A stretch of DNA of 10,715 nt from Beroe ovata (taxonomy: Eukaryota; Ctenophora; Nuda; Beroida; Beroidae): the NCBI GenBank assembly GCA_946803715.1, contig CAMPET010000387.1:34562-45276 (forward strand), written 5' to 3'. Position 1 is the first letter of the stretch. Each line of letters opens with the position of its first letter. Position numbers and translations under genes: made by a program. Under the pieces are notes generated by a model. It worked only from the letters and a program-made list of their open reading frames with translations, ran no database searches and was not told the origin of the DNA. This document shows positions 1-7,244 of the stretch, piece by piece.

Positions 1-28
1 ACACACACACACACACACACACACACAC
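1..28. repeat. (AC)n microsatellite, cut by window start
   Basis: Fourteen perfect AC units run from the first base to position 28, where the pattern breaks into CGAATGG. The true length is unknown because the array starts at the window edge. It is simple-sequence DNA with no coding content. Confidence 0.97.
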
Positions 29-229
29 GAATGGAAAATGTGTTAATCGTTCGCATACTCTCATATAACAGGAATTATGTGTTTAAATAATCAATTTGGG
101 GTGGAATCTATTTGGCAATAATATAGGAAAATATGTTAGGAGGGCACAAGCTGAGGATCAAATTAAATGCTATCATGCCAATCAACATCAGCTCTCTGAC
201 ATGAATCTCGTAATAATAGAGCACGGAGC

Positions 230-260
230 GTGTGTGTGTGTGTGTGTGAGTGAGTGAGTG
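230..260. repeat. Compound microsatellite (GT)n then (GAGT)n
   Basis: A GT run to about 248 passes directly into GAGT units up to 260. Degenerate GTGAGT and GTGAAT remnants continue to about 292. It explains the low-complexity Thr/His-rich reading frame on the opposite strand, which should not be taken as a protein. Confidence 0.93.
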
Positions 261-371
261 GATTTGAATGTGCGTGAGTGTATGAGTGTGAATGAAAATT
301 GAGGATACAGGTTTAGTGTTTATCATAACATGGGAACAGAGAAGGTTGGGCTGGGCCTTTCACTAATAGTG

Positions 372-410
372 TAGACCCGCCCATCAATCCTAGACCACGC
401 CCATCAATCC
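372..410. repeat. Two-copy direct repeat of about 19-20 bp
   Basis: TAGACCCGCCCATCAATCC (372-390) is followed at once by TAGACCACGCCCATCAATCC (391-410). The copies differ by a one-base insertion. The repeat lies just beyond the donor side of the candidate minus-strand exon at 448-531. No function is evident. Confidence 0.85.
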
Positions 411-447
411 TAGCACCTAGAATACAGCAAAACACCATGATACTCAC

Positions 448-531
448 GTTAGAGCTGATTGTCGTGTGGATGTTGTCTTTTAACGAAAGTTTCAGTTCCT
501 CTCCCATAGTGTTGATAACCTCAGCAAACGT
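448..531 (-). CDS. Candidate internal exon of an unidentified gene
   Basis: Read on the minus strand, this is an 84-base segment of exactly 28 codons with no stop. It is preceded by a pyrimidine-rich acceptor (CTTTTTCAG) and followed by a strong donor (AAC|GTGAGTA). Both ends are phase 0. The peptide begins TFAEVINTMGEELKLSLKDN and ends in a Thr/Ser-rich stretch; it looks helical and charged, with mixed codon use unlike the simple repeats around it. I do not recognise a family. The neighbouring candidate at 679-782 ends in phase 0 and would join in frame across a 147-base intron. A chance open segment with splice-like edges is still possible in AT-rich DNA. Confidence 0.38.
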
Positions 532-678
532 CTGAAAAAGGATGATCAAAATACGAGCAATGAAATGTATCAAACTGAAGAGTGAGGAAAATAGAGTAAT
601 GAAATTGACATGAGAATTAGTCAAGTCGGGAGGAACTCGAATTTAGGATATTGAGGAAGGTATTGAGGAGGCCGGAAC

Positions 679-782
679 CTGTATTAAGATGTCACTCGTG
701 CTGGACCAGGAGAACACCATGTCGTTATTGTCATCGCACGATACGACAGTTTGCGTGGAGATCTCGGTCATTTTATGCATTC
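679..782 (-). CDS. Candidate exon upstream of 448-531, unidentified
   Basis: On the minus strand an acceptor-like TCTCGCGTACAG precedes a segment of 104 bases (two bases to finish a codon, then 34 codons). It ends in CAG before a weaker donor, GTTCCG. The peptide includes MHKMTEISTQTVVSCDDNND followed by a Ser/Trp-containing stretch. Its phase 0 end matches the phase 0 start of the candidate exon at 448-531. A further open stretch at about 890-1080 on the same strand could extend the gene, but I found no convincing splice pair for it. The family is not recognised, and the call rests on splice-like edges and phase only. Confidence 0.28.
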
Positions 783-2416
783 CTGTACGCGAGAACGACA
801 TGGTTAATATCAATTATAGACGCTGATCAAGCACATCAGATACTAATAAGACGTGGAGAGTGATGTATGATGTACATCAAGATATCTGTAAGATATCTTT
901 GGGAACTGGATAAGATATCGCAGTAGATGTGTTTGATATCATAGCGCGATAAGATTCCATTTCGTGAGAGTGATGATCGGGCAAACCAGGGAAAACTATC
1001 GCGAAATGGTCGGAGGTCAGTGGAACTCCGATATTTTGAGTACGCGTTTGACGTGGACTACTATAACTTGAACACGTGAGTAAATCAAACACTCAACAAA
1101 TCAAAGAAATAAATCATTTCCCACTTTCGCTCTCAATGCAACGACTACTCTCTCTCTCTCTGTCGTTCTCTTAGAAACCTGTGTAGAGATCTTTGGATTA
1201 CGTTAAACACTGGTTTTTACAAAGTGCTCCCATAACTTTATCCCATTAATAATGAGATGGAGAGAGGGAGAGTTGAACCAATTCTACTATCGGTCTATTA
1301 AGCGGACACGTACATTTTTAGTCGAATCGCCTTTACTTCTACTCCTCAAACTGGGTACCTATCTCACACATTTAATTCTGATTCCAGCATAAATATATCG
1401 GATCATGAAGTAGTGGTTACTACATGCATGATTACCCTTACCATAACCATCAGCCAAGCATTCAATCCATCAGATGACCGTGCAAGTGGTGCTACGCAAT
1501 TTCATAACTCCATTAAAATATACCTACACCACCATCAACTTCAGCAACTTATTTGAACATGTTGTTTTGAGGTATGCTGGAGAAGTGGCAGCGTAATTAT
1601 TATAATCATTTTTGGATAGATTCCAAAATAAGTAAAAATCGAGTATTGTAATAGACAAAAGTGCTCTCCATCGAGACAAGTCGGAAAGTCGGATTAAGGC
1701 ACTGAGTGGGGGAGTTCTAAAAACGAGTTCTTTATGTACTGGTGTCACATGACTCTCATACACACGTTAACACAGTCTATTTCACAATAATCAGCGTTGA
1801 AGTACTTAATTCTATTGCATATTAGAGATCTAATTCATTAATAAAACCCTTGACATCGTTGATTTGACGATGGTTTCGGACAAAGTAAGCGGACAAAAAG
1901 GTGAAACAAGCCGCGAGAAGAGTTTGGAGGTTAATTAATCATAAACGTAATCGTAGGGGAACAATTCAACACTGAGACATAATTGAAATTTAATTTAATA
2001 TGTTAATGAAAGGCTGCAACAAAAGGAATCCATTGTCCCTAAACTTGGATTACTCCAGAGCGCAACCATCCAGCTTTTGTTTGAATTCAAACACGTCGGG
2101 GGAAATCCTGTTCCTTTTGTTCACAGAGTTTTTCACTGGAAAAGAAGTTCACCTCTACACTTTCACGACCTCCATCATCTGTGAGCTGTCTCACTACAGT
2201 TTTTCAATGCTACGATAATACAACACTACATACATTTACAAAACATGCACACATACACATACATACGTATATTACACATCTATCACAACTTATATTATTA
2301 ATAACTTATATGGTATTATATGCAGTTGCAAGCTGCATATAGTGCAACAACTAATCACATAAATCATACAAGCAGATAATTCCAAGGAGAACCCATCTCA
2401 TCAATAATCCCGCCAA
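783..2416. other. Intergenic or intronic stretch without an identified gene
   Basis: This AT-rich stretch holds a CT microsatellite (about 1148-1161), a GA-rich patch near 1259-1273 and several short open frames of under 80 codons on both strands. None has a recognisable motif. The frames near 890-1080, 1524-1763 and 2000-2218 were read on both strands without finding a family. No RNA gene, CRISPR-like array or terminal inverted repeat was seen. Confidence 0.6.
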
Positions 2417-2598
2417 CCAATCATACCACACACTGAAACTGGTTATCCAATCAATTCCACTGACTGATGTCACGTGATAGAGACATGAGTGTCACGTGAA
2501 GGCTTTAAACTACACAGCAACGCTGCAGGGAGTAGGACAACCGGAGCCAATCGTCCATCACATTATTCCAGCTGCCAGATAACATGCTAACTATATAA
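2417..2598 (+). promoter_or_regulatory. Promoter-like cluster: three CCAATC, two GTCACGTGA, one TATATAA
   Basis: Three same-strand CCAATC boxes lie at 2417-2422, 2447-2452 and 2547-2552. Two copies of GTCACGTGA, a palindromic CACGTG E-box, lie at 2469-2477 and 2491-2499, 22 bp apart. A TATATAA is at 2592-2598. CCAAT boxes are the classic NF-Y site and CACGTG the site of USF/TFE/MYC-type bHLH factors. Their density here, in order before a TATA-like element, resembles a plus-strand promoter. A start would be expected near 2620, where AAGATGGAGAAT is followed by GTGAGA, a possible donor. No downstream exon has been proven; a long 5' leader of UFL1 or a non-coding transcript are candidates. Confidence 0.4.
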
Positions 2599-2929
2599 CA
2601 TTTGTCTAGACTCTGGACCAAGATGGAGAATGTGAGAGTAGCTTGGGAGGGCAGATATGGGTTTAATACAAATTAGATACTAGATACATGGAGACATCTA
2701 TCAAGCTGGGGGTATATTAAGTTTGCCAATGGCAATCTATGAATTGCCTGGGACAACAGTGATGTAGATGTGAGGTTACAGATGATATATCAAAAGTATG
2801 ATGGAACCTAACTCCTAAGTTATATTGAGTATTCAATGCATGTCTAAGGAGCTAGATTCATTCAACACAGAACTGACTGGTATATCTGATAGTATGATAT
2901 TGTGATAAAAGGAAGACCAGAAACTCTAC
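2599..2929. other. AT-rich stretch, no gene identified
   Basis: The stretch follows the promoter-like cluster and precedes the minus-strand candidate exon at 2930-3104. It contains a short plus-strand ATG frame at 2623 that stops after 17 codons, with a GTGAGA donor-like hexamer inside it. Nothing else with coding or structural character was found. Confidence 0.5.
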
Positions 2930-3104
2930 CTGATACAAAGTCAATACAGAGATTTCTTTCATTGCATTCATTGATTTGGTTGCTCATGACATGAGAAACT
3001 TGTTTCAATGTGTGATTATGAGTCTGAGCATTACCCAATGCTACATGACAAGACAACAAACTCAAATTGTTAACTTTTCTCAAGCTTTCCATTGCTTTTA
3101 TCAT
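2930..3104 (-). CDS. Candidate exon of an unidentified gene
   Basis: On the minus strand GGCTTGACAG, an acceptor-like sequence, is followed by an open segment of 175 bases (58 codons plus one base) up to GTATCAG|GTAGAG, a plausible donor. The peptide starts MIKAMESLRKVNNLSLLSCH and contains two helix-like stretches rich in Asn, His and Ser. I do not recognise the family. The reading frame stays open past the donor for about 20 codons. The opposite strand is also open here, so chance cannot be excluded. If real, the exon would belong to a gene transcribed away from UFL1. No partner exon with a matching phase was settled. Confidence 0.32.
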
Positions 3105-3639
3105 CTGTCAAGCCTCAATAAGAATATACATACTCAACACTTACATATCTATAAGCAACATATAACTTCAAGCAACACATTACACTTTAAGCAGTTTAGT
3201 ATGATATTGTCAGCTCTTTAACTTAGATGTTCACTTTGAAGCCCTCATTCATTCACTATACTATCAATAATGAGAACTGACCTTGATTGCAATTCAATTT
3301 TTCACTCTATTTAAACGAAACCGATCCACAAATTGATGTAACTCCATGAATGAAAAGTCACAAGTCTGTACCTGCTCAAAGGTGTATCAGATAGCATTCA
3401 AACACTAAGGCTTTGGTTGGGCAAACCAATATTAGGTATTGATTTGTCAACACACTACACAACAAGATGTATGTCAAAGAAAGATGCTTTGAGACATCAA
3501 TGTCAACTCACTCAATAAATTAAATTACAAAACCACTTTTATAACATAAGTATCTCAATGCAAGACTCGATGCCATACCTGCAACGCAATTGAATTATCG
3601 CAACAGATATGAAGCATCTGATCTGAAGCAGATATGAAT
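3105..3639. other. Non-coding stretch with weak exon-like segments
   Basis: On the minus strand an open segment near 3308-3369 lies behind GGTACAG and runs into a stop before a GTCAGT donor-like site at 3281, so it could not be accepted as an internal exon. A direct repeat of CAGATATGAA occurs at 3604-3613 and 3629-3638, at the edge of the CpG-rich island that follows. Nothing else stands out. Confidence 0.45.
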
Positions 3640-4270
3640 TATGAATTGATAATGAAATGGAATTGAGCATGGTGCGCGTCAAAGCCAAAAACGCGCGCTC
3701 CAACCGGCTCCAGCTCCATAAAATCTATGAAAAAATGTTTTTCATCCACTAAATACTTACATGCGCCGCGCGCAAGGAATAAAGGACAATTAGTAACATA
3801 AAATATCAGCTCCTGGCAACGTAAAAATGTTAAATCCAGCTTCGCGACATTTGCCGGACGCGCGGACGCTATCTGTCTGCTGTTTCTTGCGCGCGCCGCG
3901 CGGTCGGATGTTATCTGTCCACTGTTTTTTGTGCACACGTTGCGAGCCCCTGTTCTACTCAGTGAACTGAAAAGTCGGAAAAGACGCGCGGAGTATTTGG
4001 GTCACGCAGCGCGAGAACACTGTTTCTTACTCGCGGCGTTTGCGCCTTCATCGAAGGCGGCTTTCGATGAAGGCGCGCGCGCCGCGCGCAAGAAGCAGTG
4101 GATAGATATAGATATAGATAACATCCGGCAAGCGGCAAGCGCGCGCGCAAGAAACGTTAAGCAGATAACTGTTAGTCCTGAGTTCAATTTAGTTTGTCGA
4201 TACATGATAGACCCTGTCGAGAATTTCGTTTCGCGCGCGCGGCTCGGCGCATGCAGTCAGACGGCAAAGC
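3640..4270. repeat. CpG-rich island of nested direct and inverted repeats
   Basis: A block dense in GCGCGC interrupts the AT-rich surroundings. A module containing ATCTGTC, a CTGTTTYTTG-type core and a GCGCGC tail occurs twice in tandem on the left, 42 bp apart (from 3871 and 3913). It returns in reverse complement on the right at about 4089-4127 and, more weakly, at 4146-4170. The left segment at about 3904-3931 matches the reverse complement of about 4092-4127, where a GATATA microsatellite has expanded inside the right copy. A 14-bp hairpin sits between (4042-4076). This resembles a foldback-type non-autonomous element or a CpG-island promoter region just upstream of UFL1. No transposase or target-site duplication was seen. 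Confidence 0.6.
4042..4076. repeat. Perfect 14-bp inverted repeat with 7-base spacer
   Basis: GCGCCTTCATCGAA at 4042-4055 is the exact reverse complement of TTCGATGAAGGCGC at 4063-4076. The spacer is GGCGGCT. It is the most stable simple hairpin I found and lies inside the CpG-rich repeat island. Because of the near-perfect symmetry both strands read the same peptide, APSSKAAFDEGA, which explains overlapping open frames here without any need for a gene. Confidence 0.93.
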
Positions 4271-4659
4271 ATCGCCAAGCATGAAGAATTGTTAATTATG
4301 ATTTTCATATTTATAATTTTGATCCTTTAATAATTTTGATCGAATAAGTTGTAATATGAGTACATTTTATCAATTGTTCATTCATTGGGAACTGTTGCCA
4401 TGAGGCCATCCTTTTTTTGTTCAAAATCATGCAAATGTTGATGTTGTTTCATAACCAAAAATAACCTTTTTTCGATTGCATTCAATAAGTGTGCTAGTTA
4501 AATACCATTATTGTTATATTCATCTATTCAATGATTCAAAATTACTTTGAAAACTATTTCATATTGACCTTGTGTAAATGGGGAATACATTCATTGTGCA
4601 TTTAGGTTTATACATGCTGTTTTGTTATAACTGACATCAGTGTCTTTTTATGAATTTAG
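4271..4659 (+). other. AT-rich 5' flank of UFL1 with acceptor-like end
   Basis: The segment between the CpG-rich island and the UFL1 start is AT-rich and without open frames of note. It ends in TGTCTTTTTATGAATTTAG directly before the ATG, a pyrimidine stretch followed by AG at 4658-4659. This would serve as a 3' splice site, so the UFL1 transcript may have a separate upstream leader exon. The in-frame TAG at 4657-4659 rules out extending the protein into this segment. Confidence 0.5.
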
Positions 4660-6858
4660 ATGACAGATTGGGCAGAGGTTAGACAGTTACAGGAAGAGCT
4701 ATATAATGTTCAGCTTCAGTCAGCAAAGAACAAACTGTCTGAACGTAATTGTATTGCTGTTATTCAAAGATTGATCAACCTAGGACTTTTGGAAGTGATA
4801 TATTCATGTGATGGGAAGGAATATATTACTCCTAAACAACTTGAAAAAGACATTCTTGATGAGTTGTACATATGTGGTGGCCGAGTTTCTATGACTGATC
4901 TTGCACAGACATTGAATGTTGACTATACTCACATAGACAGAAAAGTAAATGAACTCCTCCAGGATACAAATCTATCTATACACTATGGTGAATTGATCAG
5001 TAAACAATTTTTTGACAACCTTGCTCTAGAAATTAATGAAACACTCCAAGAGACAGGTCTGATTCCTCTCACCCAGCTAAGTCAAGAAGTTTCACTGCCA
5101 GTTTCAACACTTTCTAAGGAGCTAATACCAAGAGTTGGGGAACTTATAATTGGAACTTATGACAAGAAAAGTGATATATTATTTACATCAGCTTTTGTGG
5201 AAAGGCAGTCCTCAAAGTTGAGAGGAGCATGCAGTGCAGCAACCAGACCAATACAGTTGGACAAAATAATGGAAGCACATGGTATAACTGCATCCTTGGG
5301 TTACAGCTGTGTGAAAGAGCTTATAAGTAGTGGTCGTCTACAGGGTCAACTTCAAGGAACAAGCATTAACCCTGTCTTTATTCCAATGCTATATACTTCT
5401 GCTCAAAATCAATGGGCTGATAGTTTTTACAGTCAAAATGGCTATATTACTCTTCAAATGATGCAAAATAAGGGAATAACAAACTCTGCTAGTATTACAT
5501 CAAAATTAGAAAATTCTGTCATGCTCCCTACTTGCTGTATCAGTGAAACAACCATTGCCAACATACAATCCATTATTGAGGATGTTATCAACTCTAGCAG
5601 CTTTATTGAAATGAGTGATTGGATGTTTGAATGGTGCAGTGAAGCTGATGAGGCTAAGCTCTTAGAAATCGTTCTTAAAAACATTAAATCAGATAAATAT
5701 AAGATACTTCCACAGAAAACCATTATTTCCACTGATCTCCTGTCATCAATACTAAATGGTTTTGACAGCATTATAGATGACAGGGCTAAAGTTGACGCTA
5801 ATGATCCCAAAGTACTAACAACCCTCAAAAAGTTTGACACAGTCACTGCTGATTCAACAGCAGTCAAACATGTGAAAAAAGGAAAAGGTGGGAAGAAGGG
5901 AAAGAAAAACAGAACACAAGATGAATATGATGAAGAGTTCAAAGACGAGAAGCCTGTTGTTGGCCCAACTTTTCTAAGTAAAGATGGAATCATAGAGAAA
6001 CTGGCAGAATTTGAATGCTTTGCTGAGAATGAACCAAAAGAAGACACTACTCTGTCTGACATCAGTGATGTAATCAAGAAACAGCTTGATGAGAAGTATA
6101 GAAAATCATTGGACGAAGAACTGAGAAAGAAAACTTTCAAGTCGAGCAAAGCTCAACAAAAAACTGATGAAGATACCATCAATCATCTTTACAACACTAT
6201 AAGTTTGTGTGAACGTGGGTTGAAGCTATTTGAAGAATCAGTCAGGGCCCATATCCAGAAACACATTTTAAGGTCACTCTGCCAAGATCTGCTGCAAGCC
6301 ACATTCATCATTCTTGGTGAAGAGTATGAGTGTCCCTTCCAAGGTGATAATTTCAAACTTGAAACTATCATACCCTACTTGCCAAAGAATGCAAAACCAT
6401 TTGCAACTGCCGTTGTATCATCTGTAACTTCAGGAGTGAGTGTTGAGGAGTTTCTCGACAATTATGAAAATCTAACTGATCCACAGTACACACAGCTCCT
6501 AGTCAAGAAACTCGATAAGAAGAAAGAGAGAAACATGATATTTTCCCAGAAGCAGAATCTTTTAGAACAATTCAAATCTGAAACGAAGTCCCCCAATCTG
6601 CTGAATATTGCGTGTAATCTCCTTTTCATCAAGCAGCATTCTCTTCTGCTTCATGTCCCGGGACGTTGTATTTCGGCTGTTGTGAAGACCATAGCTGAAG
6701 AATTGGATGAACCTCATAGAGCTACACTTGAGACCACTCTGAATGGTGTTGTTGCAGAGTTGAGAGGGGAAGGGGAGATGTCGGATGAACAGAAAGAACT
6801 TCTGAGGAATACGGTGGTGGAGGTTTTGTTTGGCAAGCAACAAGCAAGTGCTGAATAA
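4660..6858 (+). CDS. UFL1: E3 UFM1-protein ligase 1 (UFL1)
   Basis: The single open frame encodes 732 residues. UFL1 is the E3-like scaffold that, with UFC1 and the ER adaptor DDRGK1/UFBP1, attaches UFM1 to targets such as ribosomal protein RPL26 at the ER membrane. It has no RING or HECT active site. Resemblance to human UFL1 (794 residues) runs end to end: LSERNCI at 26-32, DGKEYITP at 51-58, the GGRVSMTDLAQ winged-helix segment near 75-85, DSFYSQNGYI at 254-263, and HVPGRC at about 664-669. A Lys-rich, low-complexity linker lies at about 402-424 (KGKGGKKGKK), where human UFL1 also has a basic stretch. The protein is about 60 residues shorter than the human one, mostly in this linker and the C-terminal tail. 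ATG at 4660 directly follows an in-frame TAG. No intron interrupts the coding frame, in contrast to the next gene. I see no frameshift or premature stop. Confidence 0.96.
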   Translation: MTDWAEVRQLQEELYNVQLQSAKNKLSERNCIAVIQRLINLGLLEVIYSCDGKEYITPKQLEKDILDELYICGGRVSMTDLAQTLNVDYTHIDRKVNELLQDTNLSIHYGELISKQFFDNLALEINETLQETGLIPLTQLSQEVSLPVSTLSKELIPRVGELIIGTYDKKSDILFTSAFVERQSSKLRGACSAATRPIQLDKIMEAHGITASLGYSCVKELISSGRLQGQLQGTSINPVFIPMLYTSAQNQWADSFYSQNGYITLQMMQNKGITNSASITSKLENSVMLPTCCISETTIANIQSIIEDVINSSSFIEMSDWMFEWCSEADEAKLLEIVLKNIKSDKYKILPQKTIISTDLLSSILNGFDSIIDDRAKVDANDPKVLTTLKKFDTVTADSTAVKHVKKGKGGKKGKKNRTQDEYDEEFKDEKPVVGPTFLSKDGIIEKLAEFECFAENEPKEDTTLSDISDVIKKQLDEKYRKSLDEELRKKTFKSSKAQQKTDEDTINHLYNTISLCERGLKLFEESVRAHIQKHILRSLCQDLLQATFIILGEEYECPFQGDNFKLETIIPYLPKNAKPFATAVVSSVTSGVSVEEFLDNYENLTDPQYTQLLVKKLDKKKERNMIFSQKQNLLEQFKSETKSPNLLNIACNLLFIKQHSLLLHVPGRCISAVVKTIAEELDEPHRATLETTLNGVVAELRGEGEMSDEQKELLRNTVVEVLFGKQQASAE

Positions 6859-7155
6859 TAAGTTAATTCTATATTGCTGCTTTTGATTTCATTTTGAATG
6901 AATCATGAAATATTGGCATGTTGTATCAGTATTCGATTTAATGTTCATGAAATTTGTTGAAAATTTTGTGATTATCAAATGAAATTGTAATTTAGATGGG
7001 CGTTAGTAAAAAGAAAGTTGTTTAATTATTCATTAGCACTCCATCAATATTCAATGATGCTGTTTATCATTGCAATGCATTCTTACCACGAGTATGAGTA
7101 CTTGAACAGATGAACATTCTCGTGCACTCTACTTCAACTTATCCAGGGTAGATGA
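6859..7155. other. Spacer between UFL1 and the KCTD3-type gene
   Basis: These 297 bases must hold the UFL1 3' untranslated end and the start of the next transcript. I found no exact AATAAA polyadenylation signal; only AT-rich variants such as AATAATAAG right after the stop are present. ACTTATCCAG at 7137-7146, ten bases before the next ATG, could be a 3' splice site for a leader exon. No TATA box in a convincing position was seen. Confidence 0.6.
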
Positions 7156-7244
7156 ATGTCACACAGCGGATACAGGGGAGCCCAGCCACCGTCAAGTTAC
7201 TACCAGGAGATTGGTTATCCCGTTGTGCGGGGTTTGGGGGGTAA
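7152..7244 (+). other. Overlapping out-of-frame upstream ORF
   Basis: An ATG at 7152 lies four bases before the chosen start codon at 7156. It opens a 30-codon frame (plus stop) that overlaps the main frame and ends at TAA 7242-7244. If the transcript begins upstream, ribosomes would meet this ATG first, so it could reduce translation of the BTB protein. The peptide has no recognisable features. The call describes only sequence; translation is not shown. Confidence 0.25.

Noticed and set aside
108-326. 72-codon minus-strand frame with Thr/His repeats and a hydrophobic tail
   Set aside because: The N-terminal half is the translated GT/GAGT microsatellite; the hydrophobic tail alone is not enough to call a membrane protein.
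2050-2135. Possible terminal exon on the minus strand (acceptor TTTTCCAG, 27 codons, TAA)
   Set aside because: Another frame is also open across the same acceptor, no upstream partner exon with matching phase was convincing, and the peptide is unrecognised.
2505-2612. 36-codon minus-strand segment behind TTGGTCCAG
   Set aside because: It overlaps the CCAAT and E-box cluster, ends in a stop without a good donor, and could not be linked in phase to the segment at 2930-3104.
3281-3369. Minus-strand segment with acceptor GGTACAG and donor GTCAGT
   Set aside because: The only long open frame meets a TGA before the donor, so it cannot be an internal coding exon as drawn.
3639-3938. 99-codon minus-strand frame at the left of the CpG-rich island
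   Set aside because: It runs through tandem repeat modules and has no recognisable motif. GC-rich repeats with few stops are a sufficient explanation.
3931-4284. 117-codon plus-strand frame through the CpG-rich island
   Set aside because: It begins with GTG, spans inverted repeats and a GATATA microsatellite, and is overlapped by open frames on the other strand. The repeats explain the lack of stops in this GC-rich block.
5454-6149. 231-codon minus-strand frame inside UFL1
   Set aside because: It is the antisense shadow of the UFL1 frame, Ser/Leu-rich as expected, with no homology I recognise.
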